This document shows positions 55,850 through 64,000 of a stretch of DNA of 64,000 nt, piece by piece. The stretch covers positions 515,550,815-515,614,814 of the forward strand of contig CM077115.1 of NCBI GenBank assembly GCA_039619475.1, read 5' to 3'. The translations under genes were made by a program, and so were the position numbers. The notes under the pieces were generated by a model that saw only the letters and a program-made list of their open reading frames with translations, did not search any database and had not been told where the DNA came from. Each line of letters opens with the position of its first letter. Positions within the stretch are counted from its first letter, which is position 1. This stretch comes from Icerya purchasi. Lineage: Eukaryota; Arthropoda; Insecta; Hemiptera; Monophlebidae.

Positions 55850-56133
55850 CAGCGGCAGTAACTTAGCGCCATTCTCAATGCAAGTAATTCGACGGTCAGT
55901 TCCAATGCGATGCTGACAAGAACGACGCCAGTTCAAAACTCTGTTTACGTTTGTTCCAAACTGCTCATCCCCCGGTACTCACTACGTTTATTATTTGTAT
56001 CCTACTTCAATCATCTCGTTGTACCATGGTAAACGCTGGTAGATTGACGCCAGCCACATAGTTATGAAGTATGTTTAGTCTTGGCGTTTGAAGTCCTAGC
56101 TGGCATACACTGTTTTGAGACCCTTTGGGTCTC
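55850..56133 (+). other. 3' untranslated part of the BEL element
   Basis: No pol-like coding in any frame. Ends in a 9-bp stem, TTGAGACCC-TTT-GGGTCTCAA (56,115-56,135), whose right arm runs into the polypurine tract. Confidence 0.7.
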
Positions 56134-56146
56134 AAGGGGGGGAGAA
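56134..56146 (+). promoter_or_regulatory. Polypurine tract
   Basis: AAGGGGGGGAGAA directly before the 3' LTR, the usual plus-strand primer site. Confidence 0.9.
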
Positions 56147-56537
56147 TGTTGAACGATTGTTTACACGGCTCGCATGCAAGTGCGGTCGTGTAATTAGATC
56201 TAATCGTCGGCATTTTCTTTCCTCCTTGCGCAGTCTCATTTATTGTTTATTATCACTCGAAATGTAAGTTTAAGTTTATGCTTTGGTTTCGATCACGTAT
56301 GACGATTGCTCGCTCGTTTTGTTTTGTTCCCGTTTTCAGTGGTTTGTCTCGCATTTTTATTTTGGTTGTTGTTTCGCTCGTCAGTTCTTTTGTTTCTCGT
56401 TCGCCAAAAACAATTAATTCGAAATAGCCCTTTTCAGGGCTACCCGCGCATTTTAATAAAGTAAGTTTAAATCGATCAATATCTTATTTTCGTATTTTCT
56501 TACCTTTTTATTTAACTCACGGAAATTACGTAAAACA
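56147..56537 (+). repeat. 3' LTR
   Basis: 391 bp, same ends as the 5' LTR. Differences seen: CG/TT in the GTAAGTCG region, G/C and one missing T in the following T-run, and G/T near the end. Confidence 0.97.
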
Positions 56538-56542
56538 AGATT
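56538..56542. repeat. 5-bp target-site duplication, right (BEL element)
   Basis: AGATT, matching 52,032-52,036. Confidence 0.9.
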
Positions 56543-57834
56543 TATACCTATGGATTTTAATAATTATTATTTAATACTATTTTCTAGTAATGTTATACGT
56601 TTTTATTCTATTTTAAATGTAATTATCATCGATTTTCTTTTGTCTTTTTTATTTATTCTTAATTTTTATTTTGTAATTTTAATTAAAAATAGTAGTTCAA
56701 TGAGATATGTATTTAAACTTGCTCACGAACAAAGAGAATTCCGATCGGATTACTAACAAAAATAAAAATAAAGTGTCTAATAAAAATACTATCTTACTAT
56801 TTTTCTAGACTACCATATTTAAGGTATAATTTTATAATTTCGTTTGATTTTTTTCATAACTAAATATAAGACAAAAGTTAAATTAAAAATTGTAATAATT
56901 ACAGGTATTTTTAAAATTCTAAAGAGGAGGTCGCTATTTGATTTGCTTTATGAAACAGGAGGTATTTCTGAAATCTACTGCCTACCGTAGGAGATTTTAC
57001 GTAATTATATAATCCCCCCCCCCCAAATGTCTTGGATCCGCCCCTGGTTTTATGCAATTCTGTCGATTCCGATTAAATTCGTCACGCTACAGTGTAAAAA
57101 GTAAAAAATGAAACAATAAATAAAAGTGTGAAATTAAATTAAAGTATGGCGAAAGAATGGGTATGCAGGTAGACGAGAACTAGTTGCCGGCTAGGGGTTG
57201 ATGGGGTTTACCTTGCGTGCAAGATAAGAGGAATGCGCACGATCACAAATCAAGACAGAAATTAGGCACGTATTAAGACGGTATTTAAAGTTAATGCAAA
57301 CGCGAAGTTATGGTAATTGCTGTGCGGTTTAATTTGTCGTAATTTTATCAAATTATTAATTTTCGAACCTTTTACCTACCCGAGAGGATCCAATTCAGGT
57401 TTGGACCATTAACCAACTCAATCAACTGCGAGCTGCCTAGCTGCAATTAGTGATACGCGCTGTTTGTATTTAGTTAATTTATAATCATATCGTTAATTTG
57501 ACTATTTCAGGCATTGTTTTTTAGCGGTCGACCGACTAGAAATATTTGTTCAGACTGAACTGATATATAATGCGCTGAAATAAGTAAAATTAAATAAATT
57601 CCATGTCCAGGGATATAGAGGCCGTAGTGACATGAACCAAACTAAACGTTACATTCGGCTCTCTGGCGCGGATAATCATTAATACATCAAAACAGAATAC
57701 CAACGCGTTACATTCTAGTGCCCGCAGAATCTAGGGCAGGTTTCTTCCGTTTTAATGCAATATACATTGTACATTGATAAAATCGCTTCACCGTATTACA
57801 AAAACTGGTGATTATTCAAAAAAAACAACAAGAA
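56543..57834. other. Unassigned AT-rich DNA with a possible hAT-type end
   Basis: Mostly unassigned. At 57,012-57,053 a C-run is followed by TTGGATCCGCCCCTGG. On the minus strand this reads CAGGGGCGGATCCAAG, a sequence like many hAT termini. No partner end or transposase was found. The open frame 56,550-56,756 is AT-driven. Confidence 0.4.
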
Positions 57835-58565
57835 ACCATTATGGGAGTACCGCAAGGGTCTGTTTTAGGACCGTACTTGTGGAACATCACAGTTTTCTCC
57901 CCTCAAATGTCTAACATCAGATTACACCCACTAATGTAAACATTTTCACTTTCGTAGTTGATATTGCAATACTAATAGCCGATAAGAATGAAAATGTATT
58001 GGAAAATAAATTTTACCCCAGGTTTATATAGAAATCGCAAAATGGTTAGAGAACAATACAATTTAAATATTAACGAGGCTCTCTAAGTCAACTTACATGT
58101 TGTTTAACGAAAACTTAAAGGATAAAAGATTTTAATGCAATACGGATTAAACATTGATTAAGATTAGTCAAACCAAATACTTGGGTGTAGTAATAGACAA
58201 TAACTTAAAATTTTATAATCATTTTCACTCCATGTCACTAAAAAAATAAATAAATAAATAAATTTTTAAGCGTATTTAACAAATTATTATATATAGTAAT
58301 AATAACCGATTAAATTGCAAGAGAAGGGAATAACATTATATAAAAGCGTAATATTGCCTAACATACTTTTTATGGTAGTGTAATATATATACATATATAT
58401 ATACATACAGATATGTTAAAAATTGAAGGGATTTTAACATATATTAAAAAGTTTTCGAAGGTTAAAGCTTATAGAACTACCAGTTACATGGCGAACACTG
58501 TGTCATTGCAGGTATTAAACCCCATTAACTTGCGAAATACAGAAATACATATTAACACATATTTT
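57835..58565 (+). pseudogene. Non-LTR retrotransposon RT fragment
   Basis: Plus-strand frames give MGVPQGSVLGP at 57,842, ILIADKNENVLENK (in a shifted frame) near 57,970, KYLGVVIDNNLKF near 58,175-58,210 and ITLYKSVILPNILF near 58,330. This is the order of the RT palm to thumb in jockey/R1-type elements. A (TA)n-rich insertion and many stops break it. No 3' tail was identified. Confidence 0.75.
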
Positions 58566-59470
58566 TAATGAAAAAATAATATTAAAAATCATGAATTCAA
58601 TAACGTACAGTATCAACAAGCTTACTTCATACACGAACAAAAATCGTTAACGTCTAAACACAGTTCAAACACTTATATTAGTATTATAATAATAAATTTC
58701 AGGCACAGTGAGACGAATATAATAATGGTATAGCTAAAAAAAATTTCTTAAACATAGAGATGATGGACACTACATAATATGGTATTTACGCCAAATTTTT
58801 TTAATGTCTAATTTCTTACTGGACACAGCCTATTTAAAGATTATTTACATAAACGTAAAATTGCGCACTCAAATAACTGTGTGTAACGTGTAATTTTATT
58901 GATAATATTAAGCATTTCTGGCTGTTAGTAATACCGATTTTAGCAATATTAGTCAATTAGGAACTAAGCTATTTAGAATATGTTCACTAGTTTTACGATA
59001 GCCGAAATAAAACACACGTACGCCTGTATTAAATTTAAGGAATACTAATTATTATTATTAACACTGTAAAACAGTTTGTCCGGGTTCTATAAATATTTAA
59101 ATGTGCGGCTTCAGGACAGACCTGTTATTTATACAAATCATTGGTATAGATTCTTTAAATATAGCTACACCATCGTATTACGAATTGGGGACCAAAAAGA
59201 AGAAAAAAAATACATCTTTCTTCCTTATCAATATTCAGGTTCTTGCAGATCGATTTATTCAGAGCCAATGTAGGGTACTCTTAACTTTTTTTCTGCAGAT
59301 TTCAGTACGTTTAAAGTTGCCCAGTATTATGTTTATTTTTTGTTTGCGTTTTGCTGATATCCTTCCACATCGAATTTTGATAATACCGCCTCGTCGTACA
59401 TAGTTGCCTTTTTATTTTTAATCAGCAATTTCCTATGGCCGGAGATTCCAGCTAGTCCAACACATCCACC
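58566..59470. other. Unassigned AT-rich DNA
   Basis: Nothing recognised. Two overlapping plus frames at 59,076-59,403 have no motif. Confidence 0.45.
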
Positions 59471-59768
59471 ATTAGTGTTCATGGCAATATGGAACGTTGT
59501 TGTACACGCAAGACTACACTTGGAACTGATTTTTAATCGAAATAAAAGCAATCCGAAAGGCATCTGCCTATATATCAACCAGCGCACATATGATGGTATA
59601 CGTGATGGCTTGTCATTGCCTTCCATGTGATTATCAACGATTATTTATTATTTATAATAATTTCCGTCGTCGCTTGGGATCGAACTCAGAATCTCCATGA
59701 TGCAAGTCAAGTGTTCTAGCAACTAGGCTATCGCAGCGACGACTCCCCCCATATATATATATATATAT
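59471..59768 (-). repeat. tRNA-headed SINE-like repeat, copy 1
   Basis: On the minus strand a (TA)n run (59,768-59,751) is followed by a 78-nt tRNA-like head (59,744-59,667). Its first and last seven bases, GTCGTCG and CGACGAC, pair perfectly like an acceptor stem. An A box-like GATAGCCTAGTTGCTAGAA and a B box-like GAGTTCGATCCC follow the expected spacing. A ~200-bp body follows (with TGGAAGGCAATGACAAGCC and TGTGCGCTGGTTGATATATA). A second copy lies 60 bp away. Either a SINE or a repeat that captured a tRNA gene. Confidence 0.75.
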
Positions 59769-59828
59769 CTTTACAGCGTCATACTTAATTCCTGAGCGTC
59801 GGCGACTATCTATTCTCACAGATACAGG

Positions 59829-60110
59829 CATAGTGTTCATAGCAATTTTTATATGCAGTACGAATGTGTACACACACGCAAGAAGACTACATTCGGAACT
59901 GATTAGTAATCGTTTGATTTACATCGTTTTACAAAAGTGCAGTCCCATTTATGTCTGCTGTGTACTGACCTAGCGCGCATATGATGTTATGCATGTTTGC
60001 CATTGCCTTCCACGTGATTATTAGCGATTATTTATTTAATTCTTGTAATAAGTTCTACCCGTGACCTCCGTAACGGAATTCAAGCGCTCTAGTAATTAGG
60101 CTATCGCGAC

Positions 60111-60147
<37 letters not shown>
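59829..60147 (-). repeat. tRNA-headed SINE-like repeat, copy 2
   Basis: Same layout and strand as copy 1: (TA)n at 60,147-60,114, then head GTCGTCGCGATAGCCTAATT and AGAGCGCTTGAATTC (60,113-60,050). The head is more decayed, because the B box has lost its TTCGA. The body matches copy 1 in TGGAAGGCAATGGCAA, TGCGCGCTAGGTCAGTAC and GTTCCGAATGTAGTC. Direct tandem orientation suggests a segmental duplication or repeated insertion at a hot spot. Confidence 0.75.
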
Positions 60148-60154
<7 letters not shown>

Positions 60155-60540
60155 ACAATGACGTAAAAATTAATCTCTCGAAATTTAAAAATAGCTTTAA
60201 AAGAAAATATTCAGAATTATAACTACTAGTGACACACACATCTCAGTTTTATGTCTACAAGAAACAAACAAGAAACTAAACTAGATTCCACAGACAAAAA
60301 ATGGACATTGAAAATTTCAAAAACATGTACAAGAGATTATTTAGATGGAAGTCCGTAGCCAGCAGAGGTGTTCTTTTAGCAAACACAAAAACAATATTAT
60401 CGAATAATTCCCAACAAACAGAAATGCTGAATGTGTACGTCACATCTCTAAAAAGAAAAAAAAAAATCTGCATACTCCTTTTATTCACATGTTATCCAAC
60501 CTTTTCTTTCACCTACCAAAACCTTTTAAATATACCTACT
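60148..60540. other. Unassigned AT-rich DNA
   Basis: Nothing recognised. The start of the long plus-strand frame here continues into antisense of the next element and is not a gene. Confidence 0.5.
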
Positions 60541-61060
60541 CTTCTTCTTCTTCTTGCTGTCCCGACCGATCTCGATCACGGGTGGCCATTTAGTAAAGTT
60601 TTAATGATATTCTGGTACCGCTCTCTGTCGTACGCGGAGTGTACCAACCACTCTGTATTTAATCCTGTCCACATCTTGATATCACAGAACCAGGTACGTT
60701 TCCTCCGACCAACTCTTCTTTTATCTTCAATTTTTCCCATCAAAATGGTTTGTAGCAAGGTGTACCTTGTCCCACGGATCAAGTGTCCAAAATATTTCAT
60801 TTTTCGAATTTTTATTAAATTAATCAATTCGTGGTCTTTTTTCATAACAAGTATCTCCTGGTTGGTCTTCTTAGCTGTCCAGGGTACCCTCAAAATTCTC
60901 CGGTAGCACCACAATTCAAAAGCTTGCAATCGATTCAGGGTATTTTTCTTCAAAGTCCACGTTTCACAGCCGTATAATAAGATGGACCATATGTAACATT
61001 TTAAAATTCGAACCCTTAATTCCAAGCTAAGATCGTGGGCCGTCAAAGTTTTTCTCATCT
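60541..61060 (-). pseudogene. RTE-like retrotransposon C-terminal region, 160-codon open frame
   Basis: The minus-strand open frame starts in MRKTLTAHDLSLELRVRILK and has ILLYGCETWTLKK, YRRILRVPWTAKKTN, YFGHLIRGTRYTLL and DIKMWTGLN, the standard C-terminal blocks of insect endonuclease-RT elements. It is the best preserved of the RTE-like fragments, with no stop until near its end at 60,576. The 3' end is an (AAG)n microsatellite (CTT at 60,541-60,555). 5' truncated at about 61,060, where an inverted duplicate of its first 37 bp begins. Confidence 0.9.
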
Positions 61061-61110
61061 AGTGCATTCAACAAGATGAGGAAAACTTTGACGGCCCACG
61101 ATCTTAGCTT
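61024..61110. repeat. Inverted duplication at the 5' junction of the RTE-like copy
   Basis: Arms 61,024-61,060 and 61,074-61,110 (37 bp, one mismatch; core GATCGTGGGCCGTCAAAGTT) are separated by a 13-nt loop AGTGCATTCAACA. The left arm is the start of the truncated element; the right arm is the same sequence flipped. Confidence 0.93.
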
Positions 61111-61119
61111 ACTCTAGAA

Positions 61120-62749
61120 GAATAATTATCAGTTATAAAAGAAAAAAGCAATTATGTATGAAATAATAAAGGTAGAGTCGTCAACCTCTTCCACTGATCT
61201 GACGCTATGCAGTTCTAACGTAATTTACTTGACAAAATAGAAAACCGATAACAGTCTACGCCGGCAATGACCATGTTATAAACTATTTGGAAACTTTTAA
61301 TATAAAAAAAGTAAACTGGATTTCATACACGATAAAGATCCTCCATATGACAACAGTTCAACATTTCCGAAAACGTTAACAAATCGATACAACTATATTT
61401 TACATTAAACTCAAAAGTTAATCGATACCATTGCCAAAAAAAAACAAGGATGCAAAGAGGTAGGCTGAAGAATGCGCATCTTTAATAAAGAAAAAAAAAA
61501 ACAAAACAAATTTTTAAGTAGATACAAATGAAACCTACGATAAATAACTTGAATTCGATGCAATATGTGTAGAGCTCAATAATTGGAAGACCTTGGTGTG
61601 CAACGCAAACGCAATGGAAAACGGCTATTAAAACCAATTCACGCGTTATGAAAAATCTGAAATACAAGCTTTGTTCCGGGAAACCATTAAAAATCGAAAA
61701 CAAATGGGCTAACTCTCAGCGTTTCACATTTTCCATAATTAAAAGAAAATATCGCTTTCAGTAAAAAAGTAAATTAAATTACGTGAATTTTAAAAATTAG
61801 CAACCAATAAAATAAACAATACGAGTACAAAATAACTTCTCATATTAGATTATAGACCAATCAGCAAAGACCATAAGGGGTCAGTCACAAAAGAATAGTA
61901 ACAGAAACGGGAAGACACATATTATTACTATCGGACAAAAAAGCGTGATAACTTCGCAAATAATACGTACTACTTAGGGTGAATTAGACTACAGAAATAC
62001 GGCAGTAAATTAAATTCTACTCAAAATACTGCATTAAAAAAGCCTCCCACCACAAAAGCAGCATCTATATGTATATGCAAACTAACATGTTACCTGCACA
62101 AAACAAAAAAAAAAAATTAATTTTAAATTAATTCTATTAACTAACTCCTTTTAATTGTAATTATCACGTTTTACAAACAACCAAACTACCGCAATATTTA
62201 AGAAAAAAAGAAAGAAAGAGCGCTGAAGAGCAAAAGAAGGGCACTCCAGGAGCATTTTATTGAAGGAGCAAGGGGAGGGAACAAAAGGGGCATTCAAAAA
62301 GAGGATCGCAGTTGAGAAAAAGATGGTCGTACGTCAGAGAAATATGTCCGATGCGGAGCCCAAAATGGGTTCTAGGAAAGTTGGAAACCAGGGGTCAGTA
62401 CCGTGTTTTATCCCCCTCAGAAAGCAAGCTTGTTTGGAGAGCGCCAACGCCATCGGGATTGCACAAAAATTTTTTACGGAAAACTATAAAACATTTTTTA
62501 CTGGAATAACAATTCTTCCATGTTCAGTTGAAATAAGCGTAAAATTAATATTTTATTGAAACTACACTCGAGAAATTGAGTAGTTTATTTATGTGGCCGA
62601 ATTTAAGTGTGAACGGGGTGGTATAAATTATTCTTGTAATTTTGTTTTCGAAGTGACTCCCCATTATTTCTGATCTATATTATCACTTTCTAACTCTTCT
62701 AGCTTTCACTGTATTTATTATTTAAAATCATTGTTATAAATATAATTAT
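61120..62749. other. Unassigned AT-rich DNA
   Basis: No recognised gene or element. The plus frame 62,260-62,559 (Lys/Arg-rich start) has no known motif. Confidence 0.45.
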
Positions 62750-62867
62750 GACAAAAAAATAAATTTTAACACTCATTAACAATTATATATATATATATAT
62801 ATAATTTTTAAATCCCCAAAAAATATATATATTTAATTGTTAATAAGCGTTAAAATTTATTTTTGTC
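62750..62867. repeat. Imperfect inverted repeat around (TA)n
   Basis: The left arm begins GACAAAAAAATAAATTTTAA (62,750) and the right arm ends TTAAAATTTATTTTTGTC (62,867). The ~35-bp arms have a few mismatches and a (TA)n-rich centre. Possibly a small MITE-like or foldback sequence. Confidence 0.75.
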
Positions 62868-64000
62868 TTCTAGCTCTTTATTGCTTTGTTCAGGTAATGT
62901 TGGAATTTTGCCAGTTTATTTTATTGTCTTTGAAACTTTATGTAAATCGAGTTGATGATCTTCCTAGTTGTATTTCCTTCATTTTGGTTGTTGTGAAAGC
63001 GTGCACTCTTTATTGTTATTAGTAGATAATAATATTGGACGACAGAGGGGATTACTACGAATTTTTAGAAATTGTGTTTCAGTGATAAATTATCGTATTC
63101 TTCAAAACGTATGAAAAGAAGATAAAATCTCAATCATGAAATGTTGAACGTAAAATATTTTCTATAAGTAATCTGCGATATTTTTTAATAGCGCTACGAT
63201 ATAACGGACTTCCAGTTCAAAAACAAAAGCGCGCCATCAATATTGATATCAATAACGATATTGAAACTGATATATCCACTTTCTTCTTTTTTTTTTCTTT
63301 TTTAACGTAATTTATTTTTATCATAAACTAGAATTAAATCAAACTTTTTGGTTAATGTAAATTTTACTTCCTAAAAACGGTTGCACCTATCGGTAGGGAA
63401 GGCCTGCTCCAGTTATTTTTATGTACTCGTTACTTCTGTGCTGTTACAATTACGAGTGTACATACTCGCTTTATTCTATTTTGTTACAGCCCGATCCATT
63501 CTGTTGCAATCGTTTTAACTTATATTAAAACGAAAATCTACATACCTTTTGAGGTTAATATAAATTATATTTCGATTATTCCTTTTTTCAGAATATTTTT
63601 AAAAGCCTAGTGTATTTTTATTTTTATTAAAAAAAAGCTATTAAAATTCCTTATCTTTTTTTCACCGAAATAATCCTTTTAAAAATCTTCATCATTTTCA
63701 AGCGATTGCTAAACAAAATTTGTCCTACTTCTGTTATATTATGCGCACTGCAACGAGGGCTAAAAGTATAGGAAATTTTTATAATATTTTAACTTTTGTA
63801 GTAACTAAAGGAGTTCTGTGCAAGACAGAGAAGTTGGTTGGGATTTTTTTTTATTTATTTTTTTGAGTGCTTTTTAGCACTTGACACATTTCTGCTAGAG
63901 TTCAAAAAAAAATCTATCTACGCAAAACAATTGTGAAGGATGCAGGACACCGTAGGTGTGACATTAAAGAACGGCGTCAAGTTAACATGACGAAATTTCA
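62868..64000. other. Unassigned AT-rich DNA
   Basis: No recognised gene or element to the window end. Confidence 0.5.

Larger units (their letters stand above)
52037..56537 (+). mobile_element. BEL/Pao-type LTR retrotransposon encoding only Gag-protease
   Basis: A 4,501-bp element with 392/391-bp direct LTRs (TG...CA), a 5-bp target duplication AGATT, a primer-binding site, a polypurine tract and one long frame. The LTRs differ by about four substitutions and one indel, so integration is recent in evolutionary terms. The coding region has the BEL Gag (DUF1759-like), zinc knuckles and a retropepsin-like domain (DUF1758-like). There is no reverse transcriptase, RNase H or integrase anywhere between the LTRs. 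About 300 residues of Ser/Asn/Gln-rich sequence follow the protease instead. It must depend on enzymes from another element to move. Confidence 0.95.

Noticed and set aside
59667..59744. A functional tRNA gene
   Set aside because: The acceptor stem and B box are good, but the anticodon and T stems pair poorly and a decayed sister copy with the same body lies next to it. A repeat head is more likely.
60301..60906. 201-codon plus-strand open frame
   Set aside because: Its right part is the antisense of the RTE-like C-terminal region, which has clear motifs on the minus strand. The left part has none.

Overview
The window is AT-rich eukaryotic DNA, most likely from an insect. Homopolymer runs, (TA)n and (CA)n microsatellites and decayed transposable elements dominate it. 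The only host coding sequence I recognise is two short exons on the minus strand near the left edge (450-588 and 5136-5190). Joined, they read as a continuous piece of the kinase domain of calcium/calmodulin-dependent protein kinase II, with consensus splice sites and matching phases. The exons on either side of them were not found. The 3' ones must lie left of base 1. The 5' ones lie either beyond base 64,000, which would make most of the window one very large transposon-filled intron, or were missed.

Layout. 1-5200: CaMKII exons and a 4.5-kb intron holding a partly inverted reverse-transcriptase fragment and a 28-bp tandem repeat. 5996-7314: a complete mariner element with an open transposase frame and perfect 29-bp terminal repeats. 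8056-9440: a decayed hAT element with terminal repeats and an 8-bp target duplication. 9450-20,915: decayed jockey-type, pogo-type, RTE-like and CR1-like elements, including one nested insertion, plus a ~290-bp satellite-like repeat. 20,916-26,860: mostly unassigned. 26,870-34,036: three non-LTR elements and a 300-bp hairpin. 34,060-51,900: four mariner relics, more non-LTR fragments, a second cluster of the ~290-bp repeat and a near-perfect long hairpin at 45.5 kb.

52,037-56,537 holds the best preserved retroelement, a BEL/Pao-type LTR element with nearly identical LTRs, a 5-bp target duplication, a primer-binding site and a polypurine tract. Its single 949-codon frame encodes Gag, zinc knuckles and a retropepsin-like domain. 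It then continues into a long Ser/Asn/Gln-rich tail where reverse transcriptase and integrase should be. It looks like a recently mobile, non-autonomous gag-protease element.

57,835-64,000 holds another reverse-transcriptase relic, a tandem pair of tRNA-headed SINE-like repeats, an RTE-like 3' end with an inverted duplication, and otherwise unassigned DNA.

There is no operon-like organisation. Apart from CaMKII, the recognisable coding content is selfish DNA in both orientations. The mariner transposase and the BEL gag-protease are the only long frames that look intact. All family assignments come from reading motifs by eye and from memory of the families; no search was run.
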